From: an uncultured Pelagibacteraceae bacterium
GTDB taxonomy: Bacteria > Pseudomonadota > Alphaproteobacteria > Pelagibacterales > Pelagibacteraceae
Direction: 5' to 3'
Assembly (NCBI GenBank): GCA_902581405.1
Contig: CACHOJ010000002.1
Span: 113,688-177,687 of the forward strand
DNA: 64,000 bases
The translations under genes were made by a program, and so were the position numbers. The stretch's first letter is position 1, and every line of letters starts with the position of its first letter. The notes below the pieces were generated by a model. It was not told the origin of the DNA. It saw nothing but the letters and a program-made list of their open reading frames with translations, and ran no database searches. Below are positions 17,033 through 25,951 of the stretch, piece after piece.

Positions 17033-18295
17033 ATGGACAAATTTATTGTTAAAGGCCCTAGTAAATTAAAGGGTGAGATTGCAATTTCAGGCTCTAAGAA
17101 TGCTGCTTTACCAATACTAGCATCAACAATTTTATTTGAAAAAGAAGTTGTAATTAAAAATTTACCAAGAGTGAAAGATATAGATACAATGATTAATCTT
17201 TTAAAATCCCTTGGGTCAATAGTAAAATTTAGTAAAGATAAAAAAACTGTTAAAATAACTAAGAAAAAAAAACATAAATTTTTTGCCTCATATTCTCTTG
17301 TTAGAACAATGAGGGCTGGAATTTTAGTTTTAGGTGCCTTGGTTGCTAAGTATCAAAAATCTATTACCTCTTTGCCTGGAGGCTGCTTAATTGGAGCAAG
17401 ACCTATAAATTATCATTTAAATGCACTTAAAAAACTTGGAATGAAGTATGAAATCAAAAAAGGTTACATACATGCAAATTCTAAAGGTAAACTAAAAGGG
17501 GCAAAAATTAGATTTTCAAAAATCAGTGTTGGGGCAACTGAAAATACAATTATAGCAGCATGCTTAGCTAATGGAATTACAATACTTAGAAATTGTGCAA
17601 TTGAACCAGAAATAATCGATTTAATTAATTTTTTAAAATCTGGTGGTGCTAAAATAAAATTTATTGGTAAGCGGACTGTGAGGATTGAGGGAGTAAAAAT
17701 TTTAAAAAGTACTATTTACTCAGTTATGTCAGATAGGATAGAAACTGGAACTTTTTGTGTCGCAGCATGTTTGACTGGTGGTAATTTAAAGATTAATAAC
17801 TGTGATCCTAAAATTATAAAAGCAGAACTATCTTTACTGAAGAAGGTTGGAGCTAAAATTAAAACTAGTAAAAATCAAATCCATATACTAGGTCCGAAAA
17901 AAATTAAAAATATCAGCAATTTGGTTACAAAAGAGTACCCAAATTTTCCAACAGATCTCCAAGCACAATTCATGGTCCTTTTATGCAAGGCAAAAGGAAA
18001 AAGCTCAATAACGGAGAGTATTTTTGAAAATAGATTCATGCATGTTGCTGAATTAAGAAGATTAGGTGCTGAAATCATAATAAAAAAAAATAAGGCTTTA
18101 ATTTTAGGCAGCACAAATTTTAAGGCTGCAGAACTAATGTCTAGTGACTTACGAGCATCAGTTGCATTAGTTCTAGCAGCACTTGTTGCCAAAGGAACAT
18201 CTATTATTAATAGAATTTACCACTTAGATAGAGGATATGAAAATATAGAGAATAAACTCAGAAAAGTAGGTGTAAAAATAAGACGAATAAGTTGA
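17033..18295 (+). CDS. murA: UDP-N-acetylglucosamine 1-carboxyvinyltransferase
   Basis: A 420-residue enolpyruvyl transferase, first committed step of peptidoglycan synthesis. SGSKNAALPILAS at about 19-31 is the substrate loop, and LPGGCLIGARP at about 114-124 contains the fosfomycin-target Cys118. Length is normal. Its TGA overlaps the ATG of the DUF2948 gene (TGATG... read as ATGA-type coupling). Confidence 0.97.
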   Translation: MDKFIVKGPSKLKGEIAISGSKNAALPILASTILFEKEVVIKNLPRVKDIDTMINLLKSLGSIVKFSKDKKTVKITKKKKHKFFASYSLVRTMRAGILVLGALVAKYQKSITSLPGGCLIGARPINYHLNALKKLGMKYEIKKGYIHANSKGKLKGAKIRFSKISVGATENTIIAACLANGITILRNCAIEPEIIDLINFLKSGGAKIKFIGKRTVRIEGVKILKSTIYSVMSDRIETGTFCVAACLTGGNLKINNCDPKIIKAELSLLKKVGAKIKTSKNQIHILGPKKIKNISNLVTKEYPNFPTDLQAQFMVLLCKAKGKSSITESIFENRFMHVAELRRLGAEIIIKKNKALILGSTNFKAAELMSSDLRASVALVLAALVAKGTSIINRIYHLDRGYENIENKLRKVGVKIRRIS

Positions 18296-18702
18296 TGGAA
18301 AATCAATACTTAAAAAAGATAATTGCACAATCTCCCGAGGATCTTAATGTCATTTCAGCTTGCTGTTCTGAAGGGAGAGTAAATATAAAAGATGTTAAGT
18401 ATTTAGCTTCAAATAAGATTTTCCTGATGTCTATATTAAGGCTTAGTAAAGAGGAGGAAAATAAAAATAAGCAAATAAACAGTATTATTAAATTTGAATT
18501 TATAAATTCTTCTAAATCAAAGAATATAGACCAAAAAAACCCAAATCTTTCATTAGAACTCTTGACTATTGATATTTTTAAGAAAGAGCAAAACTTTGAA
18601 ATAATTATGTTATTTTCAAAAAATAGAATTATAACTCTCTCCGCTGAGGTAATTGAAGTAACACTAGAGGATCAAAAATTAGAAAATGATAAAACAAATT
18701 GA
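18295..18702 (+). CDS. DUF2948 family protein
   Basis: A 135-residue protein of unknown function, assigned by its length, the N-terminal PEDLNVISACCSEGRVNIKDVKY and its fixed place between murA and hisD in alphaproteobacteria. I take the ATG at 18295, which shares bases with the murA stop, over a TTG three bases upstream. Its end overlaps hisD by 17 bases. No catalytic motif visible. Confidence 0.75.
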   Translation: MENQYLKKIIAQSPEDLNVISACCSEGRVNIKDVKYLASNKIFLMSILRLSKEEENKNKQINSIIKFEFINSSKSKNIDQKNPNLSLELLTIDIFKKEQNFEIIMLFSKNRIITLSAEVIEVTLEDQKLENDKTN

Positions 18703-19951
18703 TTGTAATAAAAAAAACTATTTAGACAATTTAACAAAATTCCTAGATGTTAGAAGGTCTTCAAAAAAACCTGAAAATAAAATTATATCCAAGATACTTA
18801 GCGATATTAAGAAAAATAAAAATAAAGCACTTATAAAATATGAAAAAAAATTTAGTAAAAATAGTCAAATTAAGCCGAGCATTAAAGAAATAAATAATGC
18901 AATTAAATTTCTGGATCCTAAGATTAAAAAAGCGATTGATTTTGCATTAAAGAGAATATTCAATTTTCACATTAAACAGAAAAACAAGAATATTTTATAT
19001 AAAGATAGTTTAAATAATAAAATAGAATATAAATATGTACCAATCCAATCAGTAGGAATATATGTTCCAGCAAACTTGCCATCGACATTATTGATGAATG
19101 CAATTCCTGCAAAAATTGCAGGTGTAAAAAGAATCGTATTAGCAAATCCAAAAAATAATGGAAAACTAAATCCAGCAGTTTTATATGCAGCAAAAAAACT
19201 AGGTATAAATGAAATTTATTCTATGGGAGGAGCGCAAGCCATAGGTAGTCTAGCCTATATTCAAAAAGTAAATAAAATTGTTGGCCCCGGTAATATCTTT
19301 GTTGCTGGTGCTAAAAGGCAGGTTTTTGGAGATGTAGGAATTGAAGGTATGATTGCTGGTCCATCTGAAATAACAATATTAGCAGATGGCAAAACTAATT
19401 TGAATGAAGTAACAACATCAATGATTGGTCAAGCCGAGCATGATATAAATTCACAATGCATATTAATTACAAAAGACTCAAATTTAATTAAAAAGTTCAA
19501 AAAGGATTTGATCTCTAAATTAAAAAAAATACCACGACAAAGTATTGCTACAAAAAGCATCAAAAATAATGGACTTATTATAAAAGTAAATAATGATAAG
19601 CAGATTATAAATGTAATTAATGAAATAGCTCCTGAACATTTAGAGTTAAATGTAAGTAACTACAAAAAATATAAAGATAAAATTTTTAACGCAGGAAGTA
19701 TTTGCATAGGTAAGTACTCTCCAATGGCGTTAAGTGATTATGCTGTTGGCACAAACCATGTATTACCCACAAATTCTTCTGCTAAATTTTCTTCAGGATT
19801 AAGTCTTAGTGAATTTTATAAAAAAATCAGCCTGATAACACTCTCAAAAAAAGGTGTTGAGAAAATAGGAGAATACGCTAAACATCTCGCTGAGTATGAA
19901 GAATTAAAAGGTCATGCTTTAAGTATAAAATCTAGAATAAGGAGAAGTTAA
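18686..19951 (+). CDS. hisD: Histidinol dehydrogenase
   Basis: A 421-residue zinc enzyme performing the last two steps of histidine synthesis, histidinol to histidine, with [39 protein letters not shown] and [11 protein letters not shown] (zinc Gln/His) are present, as is IAPEHLELN with the catalytic Glu-His. Length is typical. Start overlaps the DUF2948 gene; infA follows after two bases. Confidence 0.97.
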   Translation: MIKQIDCNKKNYLDNLTKFLDVRRSSKKPENKIISKILSDIKKNKNKALIKYEKKFSKNSQIKPSIKEINNAIKFLDPKIKKAIDFALKRIFNFHIKQKNKNILYKDSLNNKIEYKYVPIQSVGIYVPANLPSTLLMNAIPAKIAGVKRIVLANPKNNGKLNPAVLYAAKKLGINEIYSMGGAQAIGSLAYIQKVNKIVGPGNIFVAGAKRQVFGDVGIEGMIAGPSEITILADGKTNLNEVTTSMIGQAEHDINSQCILITKDSNLIKKFKKDLISKLKKIPRQSIATKSIKNNGLIIKVNNDKQIINVINEIAPEHLELNVSNYKKYKDKIFNAGSICIGKYSPMALSDYAVGTNHVLPTNSSAKFSSGLSLSEFYKKISLITLSKKGVEKIGEYAKHLAEYEELKGHALSIKSRIRRS

Positions 19952-19953
19952 TA

Positions 19954-20172
19954 TTGGCAAAACAAGACTTGTTAGAGTTCAAAGGAAAAGTAATCGATCT
20001 TCTTCCCAATGCAATGTTCAGAGTACAATTAGATGAAAATAAACAAATTGTAACTGCACATACTGCTGGGAAGTTAAGAAAAAATAGAATTAGAGTTTTG
20101 CAAGGTGATAATGTTACTGTTGAGATAAGCCCTTACGACCTCTCTAAGGGACGAATTATTTTTAGATTTTAA
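19954..20172 (+). CDS. infA: Translation initiation factor IF-1
   Basis: A 72-residue OB-fold protein (S1-like) beginning [19 protein letters not shown] and ending SKGRIIFRF, unmistakable IF-1. The start codon is TTG, supported by AAGGAG at 19939-19944 nine bases upstream. Directly follows hisD and precedes tRNA-Phe by five bases, so tRNA-Phe may be processed from the same transcript. Confidence 0.96.
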   Translation: MAKQDLLEFKGKVIDLLPNAMFRVQLDENKQIVTAHTAGKLRKNRIRVLQGDNVTVEISPYDLSKGRIIFRF

Positions 20173-20177
20173 ATTTT

Positions 20178-20253
20178 GGCTTCGTAGCTCAGTTGGTAGA
20201 GCAGAGCCCTGAAAAGGCTTGTGTCGCTGGTTCGAGTCCCGCCGAAGCCACCA
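20178..20253 (+). tRNA. tRNA-Phe (anticodon GAA)
   Basis: Acceptor GGCTTCG pairs with CGAAGCC; anticodon arm GAGCC-CTGAAAA-GGCTT gives GAA; the T loop has TTCGAGT; discriminator A and CCA are encoded. 76 bases with all arms intact. Confidence 0.96.
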
Positions 20254-20272
20254 CAAACTGTTAAAAATGCGC

Positions 20273-20302
20273 TTGATTAAAGCTTGCATTCAAATTTAAA
20301 AT
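20273..20302 (+). promoter_or_regulatory. Candidate sigma-70 promoter for cspA
   Basis: TTGATT (20273-20278), an 18-base spacer and TAAAAT (20297-20302) predict transcription from about 20309. That leaves a leader of roughly 60 bases before the cspA ATG, long for this genome, with a small stem TAGCT/AGCTA (20319-20335). A cold-sensitive leader is plausible by analogy with cspA genes elsewhere. Confidence 0.4.
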
Positions 20303-20370
20303 CTAATAACTATCCCGCTAGCTGAAGTTTAGCTAAGTTTAATACAATAAAGAAAGAGTAAACAAAAAGT

Positions 20371-20583
20371 ATGAGTACATTAAAAGGTAAAGTAAAGTGG
20401 TTCAACGGTAAGAAGGGCTACGGTTTTATAGAAAGAGAAGACGGAGAAAAAGATTGTTTCGTTCATGCAAGCGCAGTTCGTGAAGCAGGACTTCGTTTTT
20501 TGAATGAGAACGACGCTGTAGAATTTGAAATTCAGGACGGAGATAAAGGTCCAAGCGCTGTAAATTTAAAGAAAACATCTTAA
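20371..20583 (+). CDS. cspA: Cold shock protein (CspA family)
   Basis: A 70-residue cold-shock-domain protein. The RNP1 motif [10 protein letters not shown] is at about 15-24 and RNP2 DCFVHASAV at about 29-37. It binds single-stranded RNA and DNA as an RNA chaperone. It stands alone, flanked by tRNA-Phe and tRNA-His, with its own probable promoter and unusually structured sequence on its 3' side. Confidence 0.95.
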   Translation: MSTLKGKVKWFNGKKGYGFIEREDGEKDCFVHASAVREAGLRFLNENDAVEFEIQDGDKGPSAVNLKKTS

Positions 20584-20811
20584 AATTTATTTCATTTAAA
20601 ATTTTGTATAGGGATATAGTAGGCAAGCCTATAAATATTCCTATACAATACATACTTGCATTTTAAGTTTAAAATGCTATTTAACTCCCATGATTAGAAA
20701 TAGTTACATTCTTGTATCTCACAAAAGACATCATTTTCATGCTGGCTTGCAGCTAGCTATTTAACTATTAATAAATTTAAATTTAACTCTAATTAGTATA
20801 AAACAATAATA
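20584..20811 (+). other. Structured 3' region of cspA / possible small RNA
   Basis: This 228-base gap, among the longest in the window, has no open frame worth calling. It holds an outer stem TTGTATAGG (20604-20612) with CCTATACAA (20640-20648) enclosing a nested TAGGC-AA-GCCTA, then a perfect 9-bp inverted repeat GCATTTTAA-GT-TTAAAATGC (20658-20677). Neither is followed by a clear T run. The gap may be a long cspA 3' UTR, a separate small RNA, or the tRNA-His leader. Confidence 0.4.
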
Positions 20812-20812
20812 G

Positions 20813-20887
20813 GCCCTGGTGGTGAAATGGTTATCACGTCAGTTTGTGGAACTGAAATTTTTGGTTCGATCCCAAGCCAGGGTACCA
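20813..20887 (+). tRNA. tRNA-His (anticodon GUG), A73 type
   Basis: Acceptor GCCCTGG pairs with CCAGGGT (first pair G-U), D arm GTGA/TCAC, anticodon arm TCAGT-TTGTGGA-ACTGA gives GTG, T arm TTTGG-TTCGATC-CCAAG. The discriminator is A, not the C73 that normally pairs with G-1 in bacterial tRNA-His; a G at 20812 could be a -1 base but would face A73. CCA is encoded. It ends four bases before hisS. Confidence 0.93.
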
Positions 20888-20891
20888 AAAA

Positions 20892-22286
20892 ATGAAGAAA
20901 GAAAATAAATTAATACCTGGGTTACCCTCAGGGTTTGAAGATCGTTGGGATAAAAAACTCCTTCTCAAAAAAAAGCTTTTATCAGCAATTGAGAATGTTT
21001 TTATTAAGTTTGGTGCTGAGCCACTCGAAACCCCATCGTTTGAGATCAGTGAAAATATTGGATCATTTTTGGCGGAGGATGAAACTAATCCTATGTCTGA
21101 TGTATTTTCATTTAAAGATGGAGATAAAAATATTACTCTTCGATATGATCTATCTAGTCCCTTAGCAAGGTTTGTTGCTCAAAATAATCAAGATTTACCC
21201 TCAATTTATAAAAGGTATGCCATCCAAAATGTTTTCCGTAATGAAAAGGCAGGCAATGGAAGATACAGAGAATTTCTTCAAGCAGATTTTGATATTGTTG
21301 GAAATGTTAATTCATCACAGGCTAATGCAGAGCTTTGTAACTTAATTTCAGCAGCATTAATTGAATGCGGATTAAAGAAAGATCAATTTACAATAAATGT
21401 AAGTAATAGAAAAATAGTTCAGGGATTGTTAGATGATTTGAAAATATCCAATGAAAAGCAATTAAAAGTTATTAGAGCAATTGATAAACTTGATAAACCT
21501 GGTTTTGGGTTAAAAGGTGTAGAAGATCTCTTAAGAAAAGAACGAAAAGATACTAGTGGAGCTATCACAAAAGGTGCAGATTTGAATGATGGGCAGGTTG
21601 ATCAAATATTAAAATATCTAAAAATAAAGGATTTAAAAGAACTGAAACAAAGCTTAAATAATCCATTGTCACAAGAAGGAATAAAAGAGTTGGAAGAATT
21701 TTTTGTGGTTCTTGGGTATGGATCAAGTTTAGATCAAGTAAAAACTAATTTCACAATTGTGAGAGGTTTAGCTTATTATTCTGATTTTATTGTAGAAACA
21801 AATTTAAATTTTAAAGTTACAAATAACAAAGGTAAAGAAGTAGATATTGGTAGTATTTGCTCAGGAGGAGCTTACGCAAAGCTTATATCAAGATTTAAAG
21901 GTGTAGATATTCCAGGGACAGGCATAAGTTTTGGTGTAGACAGACTTTTATTTGCATTAATGCAATTAGATCAAATTCAATTAGATGAACAAAAGCCAGT
22001 TTTGGTATGTGTAATGGACCAAAAGTATTTAAAAAATTACTACGAAATTTTAGATCTCTTAAGACAAAACAATATTAACGCTGAAATATTTTTAGATTCT
22101 AAAAAAAATCTCGGTAAACAACTTGCTTTTGCAAATAAACGCCAATTACCGGTTGCCATTATCTGTGGAGAAAATGAGTTTAAAGATAATACGGTGACAA
22201 TTAAAAATTTAAAAGGTGTTAAGGGAGAGAATAATAAAACGTTTTCAAAGAAAGATTTAATTAATGAAGTCAAAAAACTTGTCTGA
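20892..22286 (+). CDS. hisS: Histidyl-tRNA synthetase
   Basis: A 464-residue class II synthetase charging tRNA-His. LRYDLSSPLARF at about 83-94, motif 2 YREFLQADFD at about 125-134, VRGLAYYSDF (histidine site) and motif 3 GISFGVDRLL are seen, with a C-terminal anticodon-binding domain. It begins four bases after tRNA-His and overlaps hisZ by 23 bases. The lineage is the alphaproteobacterial type that pairs with A73 tRNA-His, as inferred from the adjacent tRNA. Confidence 0.95.
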   Translation: MKKENKLIPGLPSGFEDRWDKKLLLKKKLLSAIENVFIKFGAEPLETPSFEISENIGSFLAEDETNPMSDVFSFKDGDKNITLRYDLSSPLARFVAQNNQDLPSIYKRYAIQNVFRNEKAGNGRYREFLQADFDIVGNVNSSQANAELCNLISAALIECGLKKDQFTINVSNRKIVQGLLDDLKISNEKQLKVIRAIDKLDKPGFGLKGVEDLLRKERKDTSGAITKGADLNDGQVDQILKYLKIKDLKELKQSLNNPLSQEGIKELEEFFVVLGYGSSLDQVKTNFTIVRGLAYYSDFIVETNLNFKVTNNKGKEVDIGSICSGGAYAKLISRFKGVDIPGTGISFGVDRLLFALMQLDQIQLDEQKPVLVCVMDQKYLKNYYEILDLLRQNNINAEIFLDSKKNLGKQLAFANKRQLPVAIICGENEFKDNTVTIKNLKGVKGENNKTFSKKDLINEVKKLV

Positions 22287-23313
22287 GAATATTCTTAAAT
22301 CTTTAAAATCGAGTGGATTTGATTACATCGATTTAGATACAGTTATACCTACCAATTTAATTCTTGAGAGATCTGGCGAGTCATTTAGAAGTTTAATTTT
22401 TTCCTTTGCTGATCAGAATGGAAAAGAAATTTGTTTAAGACCAGATTTAACCGTTGCATCATGTATTAAATATCTTAATCAAAAAAAAAAACTATCTTCA
22501 AAAGTTTTTTACAGCGGGCAAGCATTCAGAAAAGTTCAGAAAAAAACTGATAAAATTATTAGAGATCAAATAGGTTTTGAGATTTTAGGATCAAAAGATG
22601 AGAAAAGAGATGACAAAAAAATCATAGATACAAGTATTAAAGTTATAAATAAATTTAGATATAAAACTGGAAGTATTACAATTGGGAATGTTGAAATTTT
22701 TCACTTATTAATAAATAAATTAGATATTCCAAAAAGATGGAGGCTTCGCTTACAAAGACATTTTTGGAGAGAAAATTATTTTAATGAATTGTTGAAACGT
22801 TTAGAGACTAACTCAGATGTAGATGAAACAGTAGTTGAGTTGGATAAAAAAAGATATTTGAAAATGTTTAAACAAAATCAAGATAGAAATATTGCAGGAC
22901 GAACTTTAAACGAAATTTTATTAAGATTTGATAATAAAATTAAAGATCCTAGAAGGCAAATAAAAGGACAAAATGTCGTAAAAATTATTAGAGATTATTT
23001 AAAAATTAGTTGTCCTATGAGCAAAGCAGCAGCTACTCTAAATACTTTTTTTAAACAAAATAAAATCAACCTTAGCGTTGGAAAGAATTATTTTCCAATT
23101 ACAAAAAATAAAGTTTCAAAGTTAAATGTAAATTTTTCGTCTTCATTCGGCAGACATTTGGAATATTACACAGGTATGGTTTTTAAAATTCAAACAAAGA
23201 TAAAATCAAGAAAAATTGAGGTAAATGGTGGCCGTTATGACAATCTTATAAGTGATTTAGGATCTAAAATAAAGGTCCCAGCAGTAGGAGGTGCAATAAA
23301 TTTAAATGATTAA
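22264..23313 (+). CDS. hisZ: ATP phosphoribosyltransferase regulatory subunit
   Basis: A 349-residue HisRS paralogue without tRNA-charging function. It keeps the class II core (LRPDLTVASCIKYLN, SGQAFRKVQKK, FGRHLEYYTGMVF, VNGGRYDNLISDLG) but lacks an anticodon-binding domain. HisZ joins short-form HisG and carries histidine feedback control. It sits between hisS, which it overlaps by 23 bases, and hisG, which it overlaps by eight. Confidence 0.92.
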   Translation: MKSKNLSENILKSLKSSGFDYIDLDTVIPTNLILERSGESFRSLIFSFADQNGKEICLRPDLTVASCIKYLNQKKKLSSKVFYSGQAFRKVQKKTDKIIRDQIGFEILGSKDEKRDDKKIIDTSIKVINKFRYKTGSITIGNVEIFHLLINKLDIPKRWRLRLQRHFWRENYFNELLKRLETNSDVDETVVELDKKRYLKMFKQNQDRNIAGRTLNEILLRFDNKIKDPRRQIKGQNVVKIIRDYLKISCPMSKAAATLNTFFKQNKINLSVGKNYFPITKNKVSKLNVNFSSSFGRHLEYYTGMVFKIQTKIKSRKIEVNGGRYDNLISDLGSKIKVPAVGGAINLND

Positions 23314-23983
23314 AATTGGCATTCCTAGCAAAGGCAGACTTAGAAAAGATACTTTAAGTATTTTTAAAAATAAAAATCTTAAAATCTTATCAGAAAGAGG
23401 AGAAAGAGACCTTTTTGGATATATAAAAGGAAATAAAAAAATTAAAATAGTATATCTGCATGCAAGAGAAATTATAGAAAGATTAGGGGATGGATCTTTA
23501 GATATAGGTTTTTCGGGCTATGATTTACTAAAAGAGTCTGAATTAAATATTCAAAATAAAGTTATTATTAATAAAAAACTCAATTACGGAAATGCAACTC
23601 TGGTTGTAGCTGTTCCTGACGAGTGGATAGATGTCCAAACACTTGCTGATTTAGAGGAAATATCTTTTGATTTTAAAGATAAAAAGAAAAGTAGATTAAG
23701 AGTTGCAACAAAATATCCGAATTTGACTAAAGAATTTTTATTTTCAAAAGGAGTAACTCAATTTAAATTAGTTCCTTCTCTTGGAGCAACAGAGGTATAT
23801 CCATTTACTGGTTCATCTGAAATTTTAACAGATATTACTAGTACAGGAGAAACTTTACGTGCAAATAATTTAAGAATTTTAAAAGATGGTAATATTCTTA
23901 AAAGTACAGCAATCTTAATGTCTAATAAAAGATTGAGTAATAAAAAAGGTTTAAAGAAAATTTTAAAATTGATTAGTTCTTAG
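23306..23983 (+). CDS. hisG: ATP phosphoribosyltransferase, short form
   Basis: A 225-residue catalytic subunit for the first step of histidine synthesis, condensing ATP and PRPP. IGIPSKGRLRKDTL at the N terminus, GSLDIGFSGYDLL and the PRPP loop ITSTGETLRANNL are visible. The length shows the short form without the C-terminal ACT-like regulatory domain, which fits the HisZ gene directly upstream. Confidence 0.95.
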   Translation: MIKIGIPSKGRLRKDTLSIFKNKNLKILSERGERDLFGYIKGNKKIKIVYLHAREIIERLGDGSLDIGFSGYDLLKESELNIQNKVIINKKLNYGNATLVVAVPDEWIDVQTLADLEEISFDFKDKKKSRLRVATKYPNLTKEFLFSKGVTQFKLVPSLGATEVYPFTGSSEILTDITSTGETLRANNLRILKDGNILKSTAILMSNKRLSNKKGLKKILKLISS

Positions 23984-24027
23984 CTTTTCTGATTGAATTT
24001 TAAAATTTCACGTATATCCTACGAATC

Positions 24028-25128
24028 ATGAATAGCATTATTCTTATTTTACTTTCACTCTCACTTATTAGTTCTGTATTAATTATATATTTGAATTTTA
24101 AATCAAGGAATGAATCTAATCATGAGAAGGAAAATCAGGAGATTCAAACACTCAATCAAGAAATTATAAATTTAAAAGAGTCTTTAAACACAACAATAAA
24201 TAGTACCATGAGCTCAATGGCTACTTCTTTTAATAATCTTTCATCAGGTGTAACAAAAGATATGACAAATGCTTTAACTCAAGTAGATCAAAAAGTGGCT
24301 TCTTTTAATGCGCAGGTTGAAAATTTGAATGAAAGTCAGAAGGGGATTAATCAAATATTGGCAGGTGTTAAAAAGTATGGAACTTTAGCCGAGTTTAGTT
24401 TGGGCTCTCTGATCAAGGATTTGTTGCCAGCATCACAATATTCATCAAATGTAAAAATGAAAGAAGATACGGGTGAAAATGTTGAATTTGCGATTAAACT
24501 TCAAGATGGGATTTTGGTACCTGTTGATAGCCATTTCCCAGTTGAAAGATTTAAGGCCATCCAAGATGCTCATGAGGAAGATGACAAAAAAGCTATGGCT
24601 GATGCAAGAACTAAACTTGCTAGAGCATTTAAAGAAAAAGCTAAAAGTGTGAACGAAAAATATATTGTCCCACCAAAAACGACAGATTTTGCAATTGTTT
24701 ATGCACCAACTGAAAGTTTATTTTTAGAATTAGCTAATTATCAAGATCCGTCTACAAAAGAATTATTAACTCAAGAATTAATGAAGAAATATAAAGTAAC
24801 TATCATGGGCCCTAATAATTTATCTGGTTACTTACAGTCACTTCATATGGGCTTTCAGAGCTTACGAATTAAAAAGCATGCATCTGAAATATATGATCAT
24901 TTAAAAAAAATAAGCACCAGATTTAATATGCATTTTAACAACGTTTTAGTTTTAAGAAAAAAATTAGAGGAAGCAATGTCTGTAGTTGATAGTTTTGGTA
25001 AAGACGCTAGAGCAATAAACAGAAGTATTGACTCAATAAAAAATCCTAATGATGACGATGATCCAGACCCAAGTTCTCCATCTCCAATTTCTGGCTATGG
25101 TCAGGATGAAAAACGAAAAGTTTCTTAA
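24028..25128 (+). CDS. rmuC: RmuC family protein
   Basis: A 366-residue protein with an N-terminal membrane segment (about 1-22), a coiled-coil stretch (about 28-95) and the RmuC nuclease-like domain (about 115-320), with DGILVPVDSHFPVERF and PPKTTDFAIVYAPTES diagnostic. RmuC limits rearrangements at inverted repeats. The acidic, Pro-rich tail is variable. Followed after 11 bases by a PD-(D/E)XK nuclease and then sbcB. Confidence 0.9.
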   Translation: MNSIILILLSLSLISSVLIIYLNFKSRNESNHEKENQEIQTLNQEIINLKESLNTTINSTMSSMATSFNNLSSGVTKDMTNALTQVDQKVASFNAQVENLNESQKGINQILAGVKKYGTLAEFSLGSLIKDLLPASQYSSNVKMKEDTGENVEFAIKLQDGILVPVDSHFPVERFKAIQDAHEEDDKKAMADARTKLARAFKEKAKSVNEKYIVPPKTTDFAIVYAPTESLFLELANYQDPSTKELLTQELMKKYKVTIMGPNNLSGYLQSLHMGFQSLRIKKHASEIYDHLKKISTRFNMHFNNVLVLRKKLEEAMSVVDSFGKDARAINRSIDSIKNPNDDDDPDPSSPSPISGYGQDEKRKVS

Positions 25129-25139
25129 AGCCTAAATAA

Positions 25140-25826
25140 ATGAAATGGAGTAATAAATTTATTTATCCAAAATCTACAAGGTCAATTGAGGATGGATATA
25201 GAAAATATTTTTTAGGTGAGGAAAAACTACCAAGTGTTACTACAATTTTAAGTGCTACTAAATCTGAAGAGGAAAAGGCAGCTATCAAAAATTGGCAGGA
25301 GCGGGTAGGTTTTAAAGAAGCAAATAGAATTAAAACTGAAGCATCTTCAAGAGGAACGTCAATGCACTCTTATATTGAAGATTACTTAAGAGGTAGGATT
25401 AATGAAAGTTTTTTTGAAAGTAACGAACAATACAAAAATATGGCCAAAGAAATAATTGAAAAGGGTGTAAATAATAAATTAGATGAAATTTATGGGATGG
25501 AAGAAACTATTTATTATCCAGAGCAATATGCAGGAACTGCAGATTTAATTGGAATTTATCAAGGAAAAGAAGTCATAATAGATTTTAAGCAGAGTAATAA
25601 ACCAAAAAAAACAGATTATATTCAAGATTATTTCTTACAACTTGGAGCATATACTTTGGCTCATGATGTAGTACATGGAACAAAAATGAAAGCAGGGATA
25701 ATTTTACTCTGTACAAAAGATATTCTATTTCAAGAATTTAAAATTGAAGGTGCAGAATTAGAGATGTATCAAAATTTATTCATGGGAAGGGCTAAAAAAT
25801 TTTATGAGATGAATAATTTAGCTTGA
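25140..25826 (+). CDS. PD-(D/E)XK exonuclease, MGME1-like
   Basis: A 228-residue nuclease of the RecB-like branch. RGTSMHSYIEDYLRG at about 71-85 has the His of the MGME1 pattern, GTADLIG at 132-138 has Asp135, VIIDFKQ at 145-151 has Asp148 and Lys150, and Gln167-x3-Tyr171 gives the QxxxY motif. Closest in pattern to mitochondrial genome maintenance exonuclease 1 and phage exonucleases that process single-stranded DNA ends. It lies 11 bases after rmuC. Chromosomal role unknown; phage ancestry is possible. Confidence 0.75.
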   Translation: MKWSNKFIYPKSTRSIEDGYRKYFLGEEKLPSVTTILSATKSEEEKAAIKNWQERVGFKEANRIKTEASSRGTSMHSYIEDYLRGRINESFFESNEQYKNMAKEIIEKGVNNKLDEIYGMEETIYYPEQYAGTADLIGIYQGKEVIIDFKQSNKPKKTDYIQDYFLQLGAYTLAHDVVHGTKMKAGIILLCTKDILFQEFKIEGAELEMYQNLFMGRAKKFYEMNNLA

Positions 25827-25951
25827 CTTTAACCAACCAATACATAAAACAAAAAGAAACTAACTAAAAGCTACTTGTTTAGATGCAAAAGTTTAGTCTT
25901 AAAAAACTTTCCTAAAACCCATCAAAACTTAGCTAATTTGAGGTTAATAAT
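25827..25951. other. Intergenic gap before sbcB
   Basis: 125 bases with no gene or RNA that I can see. It ends with GAGG eight bases before the sbcB ATG, a usable Shine-Dalgarno site. The gap separates the rmuC-nuclease pair from sbcB, so sbcB may have its own promoter. Confidence 0.4.

Noticed and set aside
20812..20812. Encoded G-1 of tRNA-His
   Set aside because: A G is present, but it would face A73 and cannot form the usual identity pair, so it is more likely 5' leader; left out of the tRNA coordinates.
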